DNA of 64,000 nucleotides from assembly GCA_016748015.1 (NCBI GenBank), contig JAAOMT010000400.1:517874-581873 (forward strand). Direction: 5' to 3'. Below the pieces are notes generated by a model. It was not told the DNA's origin, did no database searches, and saw only the letters and a program-made list of their open reading frames with translations. Positions 12,021 to 23,801 of this stretch are shown piece by piece. A program made the position numbers and the translations under genes. The stretch is from Geosiphon pyriformis. Its lineage: Eukaryota > Glomeromycota > Glomeromycetes > Archaeosporales > Geosiphonaceae. Each line of letters starts with the position of its first letter. Within the stretch, counting starts at the first letter, position 1.

Positions 12021-12944
12021 GTTAAAAAAACATCTTTAAAACATATATTATTAGAAAATAATTTTTAAATCAATAAAAGTATAATTTAATATTACCTAAA
12101 AGTTATTAAAAAACTTTAAATTACATTTAATTATTATTATTATTATTATTAAATCAAAGCATTATTTACTAATTAAATATTTTGAAAAATAATTTCATTT
12201 ATGTTGTTACTAATTTTTAAAATTTGAAATTTGAAATTATTAAAAAATATTAAAAAATTTATGATAATTATGTATTTTTGAATTAAATAATTATTTTTAA
12301 GTAATTACAAAAATTATTTTAAAAAAGACAAAATATTGTATAAAAATTTGAATACAAAAAATAAATATTATTACTTAAATTTAAAAAAAAATTTAAATTG
12401 GGCTTTACTTGTAAATGCAATAAAAAAAACCACAAAACTAATTACAATATAAATAGAATTTACACTAATCAATATATTAAAAAAACCAGTTTTATAATAA
12501 TAAAAATCAATTTGTTTATAAATATATTAAACTATTATAATAAAACAAAACAGAAAAAACCACATAAAACAAAACCAATTTAACTGGTTATTTTTATATT
12601 CAAATATTTCAAAAATTTTTATTAATTAAATTTCTAAAACAATTGGAATATTTTAAAAAAATTTATAATACAATATTTAATACATAATTAATTTTAATAA
12701 TTTTATATATAAAACTTTTTTATTGTGGTCATTTTAAACTTAAAATAAATAAATAAAACAAAAATAATACTTTTTTGCTTTAATTTTATAAATTTTATGT
12801 TTATTATTTTTTTATTATAAACATATTTTTAGTTTTATAAATTTTAACAATTTTTAATAATTTACAAAAGTTTTTTTTTACCAAAATTAATAAATAAAAA
12901 CTTTATTAAAATTTATTTAATATTTACAATAGATGTTTAATTCT
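12021..12944. other. AT-rich DNA, nothing recognised
   Basis: A+T-rich, with a short (ATT)n tract near 12131-12150. The 61-codon frame at 12398-12583 is Lys/Asn/Ile-rich low complexity and is not called. Confidence 0.5.
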
Positions 12945-12953
12945 TTTTTTTTT

Positions 12954-13077
12954 ATTAAAGTTTTATGAGTGCAGTCCAACCACTACTTAAATACATAGAA
13001 TTAAAACAAAATCCAAATTAAGCATGATTCATGCTCTTTTTACATGTAACTAACCATTCAGGCCAATTAAGACAGCA
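12954..13077 (-). other. Conserved LINE 3' tail
   Basis: Directly after the ORF2 stop. It shares the series GTCTTRATTGGCC.GAGTGG / ACATGTA / TGC.TAGTTT with the tails at 11892, 20182 and 47016 and is followed by T-rich (A-rich on the minus strand) DNA. It is probably the part recognised by the element RT for priming; that role is inference. Confidence 0.7.
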
Positions 13078-16000
13078 TTACACACCTAAACTATTTACTA
13101 CAAAAATATTACTCAAGAAACCAAAATCTAATTTGGACAAACAAGAATGTAATCCAAAACATACATAGATACTTAACTTAAAGCTGAAATCCCATATCAT
13201 TTCAGAAAACCACAAGAAAAACAAACTGAATTCTAAAAGAAAAGAGAAACTATCATGTGGCAGAAGGTTGTGTTTCTTATAATAAAATTTCAGTTTAGCC
13301 ACAGACAACCAAATGACAGATCTATAACTTTTAGCAAAACAACAAACAAAATTAACAACCAATGCACTACTCTCAGAATTAGCACTCAAACAGCTTATCA
13401 TATTACTCACCCAACTTTTCAAAACAAAACTCTTAACCAGTATTATAAACAGATTGATAGAAAAAACAGTCTTATCTAGAGAATAAACAATTACACTCCC
13501 ATCAGCAGAAGTGCTTAACAATATATCCTATTTTAGAACAGTATTAGACAATAAGATTTTTTTAATTTTGTTATTATAAACACAAGAGAATATGTGATCA
13601 GAGTTTTCCACTATACTACACTAAATGCAAGTAATACTCAGATATTTTGGTTTATACATCTTTTTTTTTTAGCCATTGGCAAACAATAGTGTAGTGCTTT
13701 TATAAAGTATAACCAAAGTGCTACCAACACAAAGCTGATATAATCAGATCAGGTCTTATCATCAAGATATCAAACACTAAAAGTTCTAGTCATATCAAAA
13801 CTGCCACAGAGATTTACACCCATGATATTACCAACACATTTGGCTTCCCAATCAATAAAGTTAACTGTATTGAACAATTTTTTAACAAAATAATGAGCAT
13901 TCCCAAAAACAGACCTGTCTTTAACATTGAAAAAACAATATGGCACCACAAAAGGCAGAAAAGACATAAAAGTAACTACAGCATTGGCATAAAAATCAGC
14001 ACACTTATTTTCAATAACACCAAAATGATCTTTGACTTTTTTCCAAATAATTAACAAACTTTTTTTTGAAATGACCCAATAAATATTTTTCTTCTCAATC
14101 CAGCATTTGTTATGAAAGTCAAGACCAGATACACAACTAATAGAGCTGTACATATCCAGCAAAACTTGGCTGTTTATAAACAAGGTAATTAATCAATAAA
14201 TAGGCACACACTCCAAAGCAAAAGTGATGGTCTGCAGTTCTACCAGAGTAGAGAATAGCAATTCATTCACCTTAATCTTAATGCTAATATCCATATCTAT
14301 AAAATAAACAGTAGCACTATCACAAGCACTTAACAAACCCAAATTTTTGATAGAGCCATCTATGTAAATAGTCATAAAACCCAACCCAAAATCCAGCAGA
14401 CACTGACTGATATAACCAAAGTTACAAAAAAAATCAGCAAGAATAGAATAAGGAGACAATAGTTCACTATTTAACAAATCAACTTTACTAATAAATTTAA
14501 CTAGAAAAACAAATCAGACAGGAACTGGGCCTTTAGGATCCAGTTTTTTCTACCTATAAAAAGTGTTCTATGTAAAACACATGTCATAATAGTCTAGAAG
14601 CTGGTTTACAAACACAATATCATATCTTTTAAGAGATTTTATCACACCCAAATAGAACTTTGAGCCAAATACATTCAGAATCACAATATTATTCTTAGCC
14701 TAAAAAACATTAGACAAATTGTTGCCAAAAAACAGGTTGCACAAATCGAAAACATGTGTTGTATCAGCCAGAAAACAATTTATTAGATCAATTAGCAACT
14801 TGACCAGAACTCAAAGAGAGTGTTAGAGCATCTAGTTAGTGGCCTGTAGCTCTATTGCTCTGTGTTTAAATAACTTGCTAAGAATTCTGTTAGCATTAAC
14901 AAAATTAACCAAACCAGCCAATAGGTTTTTAGTCAGCATTTGCTTAAAAGTTTTTAAACCATACAACTCAGGATAATACAAGATTTCATTTAGAAAATCC
15001 TTAAACAGGTTGGTCTTAAGCTTTAATTTTTTTTTCAACATTTTATCTCACTTTTTATATACATTCTTTGAAACACAACTGAACTACAGCTTATAGCCAA
15101 TTATGGATTACAAGACAGCAGAAACCAAATATAAAAACTGTTTCTTAGTAATGGCTTTCCTCAAAACCACATTTGAAAAAAATCTGATATCTAAATGAGT
15201 TTTGGCCAAGCTTGGTTTGAACAAACTATTTGTTGAGAAAAAAATTTCTAAGTATTGATAAGACTTACATCTTTTAGCTATGGAAATACTAGAATCACTA
15301 ATAGACAGCAAAGCTTTTTTGGCTCCTTGATTGATAAGAATAGTGATCATTTTGTCTGTATTAATTAAAATATCATTGATCAAAAAGAACTTACTTGTAA
15401 TGTTCAAAATACATTGTATAGCTGCCATGCAATTTTCAATCCAAATAGTATTATCTACAAAAACACCAGCCACAAAAAAGGAATCTTTGTCACTTTTAAG
15501 ATCAACCTTATTAGTTCTTGTGAAAAATTTTGAACTTAATCTGTAAACATACAATTGTTTATGTCTTTTGATTTTATAAAGCAAAAGATCATAAAAAATT
15601 CTTTACAGCAATAACAAGAAGACTTCTTCTTATTTCAACTTATTATAAACAATATATCTGTTAGTTAGACCAAAGTTTATTATCACCTAGTTTGTTTAAT
15701 TGTTGTGTATACTTCCAAAAAACTTTACAAAATGAGGACATATTTTGATTTTAGATAAGCTGCTTTACAAATAAAACTACCTAACTGAGTTGTAAGCTTT
15801 TTGCATGTTTTAGAGAACTAATCACAGCTCTCTGTTTTTTTCCAACACATTTTCGACAATAAAATCAATGGCAAAAATTGGAGTTTAAGTGAATGTATCT
15901 TTCAGAACCAAGAAATTGTCATCATGTAGAACATTAAATTTATTACAAGTTAAAAATATCTTGTTAAAAAGGATTTTGGATAGTATTTTCTGAGCTGTTT

Positions 16001-17740
16001 TAATTAATGCTATAGGCCTGATATTGGTGAGTGTCTCTTTCCAATTATATGGCTTCAGTATTATAAGAACTCAAACCTGCATCTATTATATAAGCACAGC
16101 ACCTATTACTAAACATGCATTGAAAATGTTTAACAAATTACTTAGAATCTAAGAATCTCCATATTTTCAAAATTTATTAAGAATACCAGAAATGCCAGCA
16201 GCTTTCTCATCAAGCAATCTTTTGACTACCAAAAAAACTCATCAAACTTGATTTTACACATAATATTTGAAAATACATCATTATTGACATAGTTTAAAGG
16301 GAAATATTAATTAGACCAATAAGCAAACAGAGAATTAAGAACAACACATTTCTTCATCCACTCTTTCATAACAATATTAACAGTAAACTTAATTTTATTA
16401 GGTACCAAAATCAAGTCCTTATTTATAACTAGATGGTCAAGTATCACTTTCTGAAATAGTTGTTCCAAGACACTTCTGATTATACATCCTTTATTAGAAC
16501 AAAAGTTTTCTATGTGTTTGTTAATTGTTTTCTTAATAGAAATGTCTCTGGTGATCTTAGACTCATAATACTTAAATCTATGGTATATTTTTTTGACTTT
16601 CAACAAGTAATGCAGAATTTTTTCTCTGCTTTCACTATTATTATACATGATACATACTTTAGAAACCTCTTTATTATCAACAATAAACCATGTATTAAAA
16701 AGATAATTGGCTTCTGATTTTTGGCCTGAACTCAAACACTTAACTAACTTGGCAATTTGTAATTCCAACCCAAAAAACTTTAATGATTGCTTATTTCTTG
16801 AACATTTAAACTCACTAAATCAAAACTTAGAAAATACTTTATTAGCAGCACCTACTACTATTATCTTATAAATATTTTACATAGTATCTAAATCTCCATC
16901 TTCCTTTACAATATTGAATTCATCTAACCTTCCCAAAAATTTGCTCAATAAATACTCTCTAAAACATGATCACTTATTAATATCTACATTCTTAATTCTG
17001 AACTTCCATTTATCCTTGTTAGCCTGTCTACAATCACTGTTAAGACAAGTATTTAAAAGATTACTCAAACCAACTGAAACCAAAACAGTATTGTAATCTG
17101 TATCAAAAAATTCAGAAACAGAAACAACTTTATAACCAGTTACTGCAGATAACAAACTTTTATTCATGAAAATGTAATTAATAATCTTTTTAGCACCTTT
17201 CAAATTGCTCTAAGTAGTTGCTTTAGTTAGTGAATGTTCATTAAAAAAATTGACCAAGCCTAAATCTGAGCAAAATTTAAAACTTGTACTTTTTTTAGAT
17301 CTATTTTCATTGAAATCTTTATTCAAAACTGTAAATGTGAAAGAATTAACAGCCTTAGCAATGAAAAAGTTGATTTCCAAAGCTTGACTGAATCTGGCTT
17401 CAACAGAAGCACTAATATATAAATCCAAAACCACAACTGAAAGCTTGCCTTTGAAAAAGAGCTGAACAAAAACAAGATGATCAGAAATTTTCTCAATCTT
17501 TAAAACATAATGCACAAAAGAATTGTTCATAATGATTGTTATTTTAGCACTAAGAAATTCTCTGTTCAAGCCAAAAAAGAATATTCTTACTCCAACAACT
17601 CTGTTTATAATTCATGACCTAATACCAAACCTTAATTTTGTTTCCATAACAATAGAAACTGCATTTCTTAATTCTACATACTAATAAACAACATTTTTCT
17701 GCTTGACAAGAACATTAAAATCTTGAATATTACACATAGC
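13078..17740 (-). pseudogene. LINE ORF2: endonuclease, reverse transcriptase, RNase H (decayed)
   Basis: In order on the minus strand. An APE-type endonuclease relic at about 17740-16970 shows VMETKLR, NKDFNE in place of GDFN, and DTDYN in place of the terminal DH. A linker and RT follow (16768-14832), with the catalytic box read as FVDNTIW at about 15445, where the second Asp is Asn. An RNase H relic at 14477-13800 shows YIDGSIKNLG, ELQTITFALE and VKDHFGVIENKCAD. A C-terminal region follows, to a stop at 13078. Each catalytic motif is hit by at least one substitution, and stops interrupt every domain, so the copy is dead. Confidence 0.85.
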
Positions 17741-17763
17741 AAATTTTTACACCAGATCCATCA

Positions 17764-19593
17764 TTAAAAAAAATGAGCAACAAGAACCAAACTAGTATTG
17801 TCAATTTTAGCTAATAGGCCCATAACTGTAATTAACAAATTGTTCAAAGTGTCTTTCAATTTTGAAATAGCTGAAGAATCAAAAACCACTACTTTTGCAA
17901 TATTTTTATCATTAGTAACCACATCTAAACTCTTATTCATCACTATATTCACCCCTTAATTCTGTAATAAAGGGGTCACCAACAGCTAATGTCCAAGACT
18001 AAACTGAGAAACCATTGGCTCAGATATGTTCAACCTTTTAGCCAACTTGTCAATATATTTTACAAGACTGGCAAGACTATATTTAAGAATGGCAAACCTA
18101 TTATTTACTTTTATAAATACCATTGGGGTAGGTTTTATTTCCAAAGAGGAACCAGAATTATCTAAGTCATTATATACAAGAAGAGAAAGAAAAGAAGATC
18201 CATCAACAATCTTGGCCCAAAAAATACTATCAAAAGAAACAGAACAAGAAACTGGTACTGAGCACTTAGCATAAATGAACACCAGTCTGTTTTTATTATT
18301 ATCTGACAATATCCTATGAGATGAGTTACCAGAAAACATTTTTCCACTTACAAAACAGCTTAAAAAAGTATGACCCAATTTTTCATATTTAATACACTTA
18401 GCAGAACTCAGATGAGACCAATATAAATTAACACTCCTTAATACAGGCATAGTTTCTATAACAGCATTCAATAACTCAGCTGAATTAAAACAAACAACAG
18501 CATACTTGGCCCAAGCATATATAACTAAATGCCAATCAATAATGCATGTTTTTTCATCCACAAAACTAATAAAGTTCTATATATTATGAGCATTAGTGTT
18601 TATCAGCAGCATATAGAGCAGTGCTCTATGCTGATCTTTTGTATCTTATAATTTTTTGTTTAAATTAGTCTTAGTCACTCTCACAACATCTTTCCCAATT
18701 AAAATAGATCATCTAGCTGCAACCAAATCAGCCTAATCAGATTGGGTGAACTCCATCACAGCTTTTTGCCAAAGTCCTACCAATAGCATTTTGATTGACA
18801 TGATAACACCAAACTCAGAAAATGCAGCACATACAGTCTCAGCCAATGTTTTAACATGAATTTCTTTTATTATCACAGTTTGATCTAAACAATTAGTAGA
18901 TTTTTTAAGATTGGTATTTACTAAGATCTTTACTATTTTTGCCATTTCAAAAGCTTGTGTCAAACTCAATTCAAAAGTGAACATTACTCAGATGATTTCA
19001 GAAAATTTTGAAGAAGTAAAAACTCTTCCAAGACCATTGATTTTTGAAAATAATTTTCTAACTTCCACCAGCTTTTCTTGAGAGAATTTTCCAACCATTT
19101 TATTTAAGCCAATATTCAAAACAATAATTTTTTAACTAGAATATCAACCAAAATTTTCAAAAAAGGAGAGAGAACTAGCAAAGCATCCAATAAAACATTA
19201 TTATCATTGCCATCACTCAAAAAATTGATTTTACTTAACAGCTTCCTCAAATCTTTTTTGGTCTTAATATACAAATTCTTTGGCATTTAATCAGCATTTT
19301 TGCCAATCAAAAATGGTCCCATTATCATAGTCAAAGCTAGTTTCCTCAACCAGACACTTCTTTTTCATGTTAACACTATCAAACTCAATAGTATTACCAG
19401 CTTCTGAACTCCAAAAATGATCACCAACCATTTTGGCAGAAATTCTTTTAGCTTTAACATCATCTTCCAAAGTACCACTCTTTCTCTTCTTTCTTGATAG
19501 CACAAATATAAAACTCCCAGCTGAACCAGAATTTTTAATTGTCTTCTTTATGACAACAATACTAAGACCAATAGTAGTCTCATAATCAAGCAA
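17764..19593 (-). pseudogene. LINE ORF1-like region with degenerate CCHC knuckle
   Basis: Successive frames: 19593-19291 (Lys/Glu-rich, KRKSGTLEDDVKAKR), then a short frame starting MPKNLYIKTKKDLRKLLSKI near 19288, then 18984-18733 (an RRM-like piece ending LVGLWQKAVMEF), then 18561-17986 with a zinc-knuckle relic in which the second Cys is Tyr (CIKY...GHTFLSC), then 17952-17764. This region would bind element RNA as the nucleoprotein part. All joints between these frames are stops, many at positions where Gln or Trp would fit. It is not translatable as one product. Confidence 0.75.
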
Positions 19594-19829
19594 AAATGGT
19601 TTTAATTTATCATATTGAATTGTAAAAAAACTTCTTTTAAAAAACTTTTAGACTCTTTTTTAGGAATTTGGGACAAAAGAGAGAAAGAAGTTTTTTTTTC
19701 CAAATGTGTTTTATTAATTTTTTTTTATAAATTATTGTTAATATATATTTAAAATTCTTGATTTAAAACAATAAAACCAAATTTTTATATTTTTATATTT
19801 TTTATTAAAAACCAATAAATTTTACAAAA

Positions 19830-19830
<1 letters not shown>

Positions 19831-19872
<42 letters not shown>
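19831..19872. repeat. (ATT)n microsatellite
   Basis: About 42 bp of TTA/ATT units, just 5' of the long LINE copy in its own orientation. Confidence 0.9.
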
Positions 19873-19873
<1 letters not shown>

Positions 19874-20057
19874 AAAAAAAATTATTTTTAGTTTTAAAAT
19901 TAATTTTAAATAATATAATAAATTAACTAAATTAAATATTTAAAATAAACAATATATATTAAAATTATATACTGAAATAAATAAAATTAGATGAATTTAA
20001 GAAAACAAAAAAGATAAAACTATTAATTATTATTTTATAATTGGTATTAATCTTGTT

Positions 20058-20070
20058 TAAAAAGTTAAAA
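20058..20070. repeat. Target-site duplication, left copy (LINE fragment 2)
   Basis: TAAAAAGTTAAAA, repeated exactly at 20307-20319. Confidence 0.85.
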
Positions 20071-20306
20071 TGCGGTTGCTTGGAATTGTTGAGGCATTTG
20101 GTGTAAGTTTTAAGTCGCGTAAGCGTTGTTTGTTTTTTGCGAATTTGAGCGGTAACGTATCGATTAAGATAGACACGTAGTGTAATCTTGACTAATTCGA
20201 GTGGCTAATCACATATAAAAAGTGCCTGAGTCGCGTCTAGTTTAGAACACGTGGTTGTTGTATTGTACTAGGTAGCGATTGGGCCTCACTCGTTAAATAA
20301 TAATAG
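20071..20306 (+). mobile_element. 5'-truncated LINE copy, 3' end only
   Basis: A 236-bp insertion starting inside the last ORF2 codons (VVRLLGIVEAFGVSFKSRK, ending IKIDT and a stop near 20179) and running through the conserved 3' tail (AATCTTGACTAATTCGAGTGG..., GCCTCACTCGTTAA) to a short TAATAATAG end. The 13-bp duplications on both sides confirm the boundaries. The tail matches the 11697 copy with scattered, mostly transition differences. Confidence 0.9.
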
Positions 20307-20319
20307 TAAAAAGTTAAAA
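20307..20319. repeat. Target-site duplication, right copy (LINE fragment 2)
   Basis: TAAAAAGTTAAAA, identical to 20058-20070. Confidence 0.85.
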
Positions 20320-20815
20320 CCAAATTTGATTAACTTTTATTTTTATATTTAAATACTTTTATTAACTGAATTTATAAAATAACTAGAATATTTTAGAATA
20401 ATCTGCAGTTTTGTAATATTTTATATATAAATAATAATATAATATTTTTAAATAAAATACAGTTTTTACATAACTTAATTTGATTTAAAAAAATCCTTAA
20501 CATTAAACATTAAAACTTTTATTATTTATTTATAAAATTTTAATAGTTATTAATAATTTTTCAGTTATTAGCTGTAATATTAAAAACAGATTGCTTCAGT
20601 TTTTTATAATATATTGAAACATGACTTGTTTTGTTTTTTAATAATAAATAATTAAAATTTATTACAATAAAAGATATTAAATTTTATGTTTATGTATTGT
20701 TGCTGCTGAAGTTCAAATTGAAAAAATATTTTAAATATAATACATGCAATAATATTTCTATAAATAATTTATTTTTATTCATTAAAAAAATCAAGGAATT
20801 GATGAATTCATAAAT
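20320..20815. other. AT-rich DNA, nothing recognised
   Basis: A+T-rich spacer between the LINE fragment and the GC-richer region ahead of the nuclease gene. Confidence 0.5.
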
Positions 20816-21617
20816 ACGTCATAATGATTAAACAAAAGGCTGTGCGACGAATATACATCTCTTATCGTCGTGGCTTTTCTAAATCGAATGGATCTGGCTG
20901 AGGATCGAAGAATGAAGGCTTGTCGATGGTAGCTGATTATGATAGCCTATGACACCCGGAGACCATCTACTCTCAATTTGGAATAAAAAAGCCAGGGGAT
21001 TGAGTTCTGTGAATGCATTATGATACAACTTTATATTGTTTCAATGCCATTTCGAGAACAGCCACATTAGAGAAGGGGAGCTTGTAAAAACTTGTGTTAA
21101 AAGCAATGCACGCAAGGTAAAATGATTGGGAATACAAGATACTTGATAAACCTCTCTGGTATTGCACATTCGATGTTTCTAATTTAGAACACTAGGCATT
21201 TAAAACAATTTCCAACTAGAACCAGATCCCAATGAATTCACTTCGTACACGGTGAAACAAAGAATTGATGAATATCTTGCCCCTCTTCGGGGCTTCTGAG
21301 GAATTCTTTGGTTTGGATTTGCCAAGGAACAAAGACAAGTGAAGACTAAAGTCATTCAACACCGTCATCTTTGTCATCTCGGTGAAATTCGCGTAAATGG
21401 CGAACCCAATTTCTCTCCTTCGCTAAGATTACTGTTTCAATGTGTGATTTGATACTTGAGAAAGACTGGCTTGACTAGAACTTCAGCCCTTTCTAAAATT
21501 CTTGTTTGCCGCATTGATTAAATTCCCATCTTTGTAATCTTTCCTGTAAGTCTCAAAATTTCTCTTTTCTTATAATATTAATGATTAGAAAAAGAAATTG
21601 TTAGTAGCGTTTAAAAA
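20816..21617 (+). other. Upstream region of the nuclease gene with possible gene remnant
   Basis: The composition is clearly less AT-rich than the flanks. On the plus strand about 21205-21525 a protein-like reading (NEFTSYTVKQRIDEYLAPL..., later HLCHLGEIRVNGEPNF, KTGLTRTSALSKILVCR) runs with only two stops, suggesting a decayed coding sequence of unknown family. It could instead be 5' UTR plus promoter of the gene at 21618. No splice join into that gene is evident. Confidence 0.35.
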
Positions 21618-23207
21618 ATGTCAAAACCCGGTCGAAGGCGTAGAAAAGAGAGTGACGCAGAATATAAGTTATCAGAAAGCGAAGAAGAGTCAGAATCTGA
21701 CGCTTCCACTAAAGACAGTCCCGGAAGAAAAGTAGTTCGTCGTGGTGCTGGGAGTGTCATTAGTATTGATAGCGAAAACGAAGGTGAAGGTGAAAGCTAT
21801 AGTGAAGATGAAAGTGAGAATAGTGATCATGCCTCACCAGGTGATAGCGGTAAAAAAGGAAAAATCAAAAGTGCACTCACAAATGTTATAGGAAAAAAAC
21901 CGAAAACGTCAACACCCAATAAAGGAAAACAAAAAACTGTAGTGACGAGCTCAACAACTAGCGTTGGGAGTGGCGGTTCTTTAAATCAAGAAAAAACTGT
22001 GGGGGAAAGTGTAAAACAAAAAGTTACTTCGAAAATTTTGAAAAAAAATCCGTCGAAAAAGCAAGTTATCCTCCCAAAGAAACAACAAAAAGATAACGAC
22101 AAAGAAAATGATGCTACTTTCGTCGAAGATATTGAACTACTCTCCAAATTACCACTTCCATCAACTACGCGTCGTCATCGATACAATCAAAATATCAGTA
22201 TGATCGGTTCTATAAATATTCAAGCTTTTGGCACCAAGAAAGCATCTAATAATGTTCTAATGCGGATTATAATTGATATATTACGCCGTTATGATATCGT
22301 TCTTTGTCAAGAAATTCACTCGCCAAAAGATAATGAAACGATCATTCAACAATTATGTGATGAAGTTTCCACCCCAAGTACTCCATATGCCTACGTTGCA
22401 AGTCATCCAATAGGAAGAAAACAATATCGAGAACGCTACGTGTACTTATATCGAGCAAATGAGTGGAAAGTTATTGATGAATACGTGATTGATGATGATG
22501 AGAAATTAGGTGATTTGTTTATGCGAGAACCATATGTCGTCAGATTTCAACATCTTCGAAAACCAGATGTTAGAATTACTTTAGTAGGATGTCATACTCA
22601 ACCTGATAATGCTTTTGAAGAAATTTCTTCATTAGTGGGGCAAGTTTATCCAATAGTTAAGCGCGGAATGAAACCCACTTCTAAACGTCCCTCCATGCAA
22701 CAACAACATATGCGTGATTCAGAAAATGATGAAAAGCCTTTGACTACCCTACAAAAGCTCCGAAATATTTTCTGCTGTTGTTTTCCTTATTCCTCAGTAT
22801 CCACCCGAGATATTAATGACCTGCCTCGAGGATCTTCCGAAAAATTAACATCCACAAGCGGGGCCGATGAACCAATTATAATGATGGGAGATCTTAATGC
22901 CGCCGGAAGTTATGTCAATAAAACAAAACGAGTGGAACTTGATGCCCTTCTTAAAAAGCATGATTTAGTCTGGGGAATTCCGAATACTACTGATACCACT
23001 GTGTCTGATGGTTCCGACTCCGCCTATGATCGATTTATCTTTGAATCAGAGAATGAAAGAAGATGGATTGGTAATAGCGGGGTCTGGCGATTCGATGACG
23101 GATGGTTAGAAGGCAAATCGGGGAAAGATGATATAAACTTGATTAAAAGAGCAGCGAAACGAGTCTCAGATCATTATTCGATTGAATTTGAATTGAAACT
23201 TGTCTGA
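21618..23207 (+). CDS. DNase I-like endonuclease with charged N-terminal extension
   Basis: 529 residues in one open exon. Residues 1-190 are low complexity: a basic start (GRRRRK at 5-10), acidic/Ser patches (16-75) and Lys-rich stretches (79-160), with no signal peptide, so a nuclear or cytoplasmic site is more likely than secretion. Residues 196-527 form an endonuclease/exonuclease/phosphatase fold of DNase I type: SINIQAFG (Asn200), CQEI (Glu232), RERYVYLYR, GCHTQPDNAFEEI (His326), MGDLNA (Asp425, Asn427), AYDRFIF (Asp471) and SDHY (Asp518, His519). All catalytic and metal-site motifs are present. A 70-residue insertion (345-415) carries Phe-Cys-Cys-Cys-Phe at 385-389, perhaps a lipid-modified or metal-binding site. 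Expected activity: metal-dependent cleavage of DNA phosphodiester bonds. Alternative: another EEP phosphoesterase, but the QEI, HxxP and YDR set favours DNase I. No frame damage is seen. Confidence 0.9.
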   Translation: MSKPGRRRRKESDAEYKLSESEEESESDASTKDSPGRKVVRRGAGSVISIDSENEGEGESYSEDESENSDHASPGDSGKKGKIKSALTNVIGKKPKTSTPNKGKQKTVVTSSTTSVGSGGSLNQEKTVGESVKQKVTSKILKKNPSKKQVILPKKQQKDNDKENDATFVEDIELLSKLPLPSTTRRHRYNQNISMIGSINIQAFGTKKASNNVLMRIIIDILRRYDIVLCQEIHSPKDNETIIQQLCDEVSTPSTPYAYVASHPIGRKQYRERYVYLYRANEWKVIDEYVIDDDEKLGDLFMREPYVVRFQHLRKPDVRITLVGCHTQPDNAFEEISSLVGQVYPIVKRGMKPTSKRPSMQQQHMRDSENDEKPLTTLQKLRNIFCCCFPYSSVSTRDINDLPRGSSEKLTSTSGADEPIIMMGDLNAAGSYVNKTKRVELDALLKKHDLVWGIPNTTDTTVSDGSDSAYDRFIFESENERRWIGNSGVWRFDDGWLEGKSGKDDINLIKRAAKRVSDHYSIEFELKLV

Positions 23208-23754
23208 TGATGATGTAATGGCCATTAAATAATTGATTCATCGATTAAAATATCGAAAACAATTTCGTGGATCAGACTAGTTTTTCCTTCTTGTTTATAA
23301 ATTATAAATATATATTTTGTACAGCTTTCGAAAACTCGCCCTTTTTCAAGGAACATACACGAATTTGTAAATTATACTCTCAAAAAATTTATTCATCTCC
23401 ACATCCCTTTTTCTTGATTTTGAAATTAGATATCTATATGAAAATTCAAAGGTTGAAAACCTTGAGATTTTTCAATCCTATTTTTTTGATTCAAAAGAAT
23501 TAGCGTCGATACAAATTTAGATCAAGTTGCTATATCTGATTCAAATATTTGTAATCTTAGGAATTCATTGATACATTGTGGGACAATTGCTTTGGAATAA
23601 ATAAAATGACCATTACACTTTAACCAATGCATAAAGGCCAATACTTGATTTGGATAATTTTAGCAATATTTATTTAATCGATTTAAATTAACTTTATAAG
23701 AGTAGATTGGTGAATATCATTTCAATTTTTTTTGACACTATTTTTATGCTAGAA
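23208..23754. other. Downstream region of the nuclease gene
   Basis: Probably 3' UTR and spacer. AATAAA-like signals occur near 23597. The open frame at 23267-23503 is Phe/Ile-rich with no domain and is not called. Confidence 0.4.
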
Positions 23755-23755
23755 A

Positions 23756-23786
<31 letters not shown>

Positions 23787-23801
23787 TATTATTATTATTA
23801 T
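23755..23801. repeat. (ATT)n microsatellite
   Basis: About 47 bp of ATT units with one ACT interruption. Confidence 0.9.

Larger units (their letters stand above)
12945..19700 (-). mobile_element. Near full-length non-LTR retrotransposon (LINE), decayed
   Basis: About 6.7 kb on the minus strand, recognisable from a 5' leader near 19700 through ORF1, ORF2 and a 3' tail ending in A-rich DNA near 12945. It belongs to the same family as the fragments at 11697, 20071, 46899 and 49911. Coding parts are split by many TAA/TAG stops, and conserved residues are replaced in ways expected from G:C to A:T changes. I could not find a target-site duplication, so the ends are approximate. It is an old, inactive copy. 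Confidence 0.88.

Noticed and set aside
21280-21300. Small GC hairpin (GCCCCTCTTCGGGGC) considered as a terminator or RNA gene
   Set aside because: Isolated stem without other RNA-gene features, and inside a protein-like stretch.
20816-21617. Upstream exons spliced to the DNase I-like gene
   Set aside because: No donor/acceptor pair joins the open stretches to the frame at 21618, and the 21618 ATG gives a complete product.
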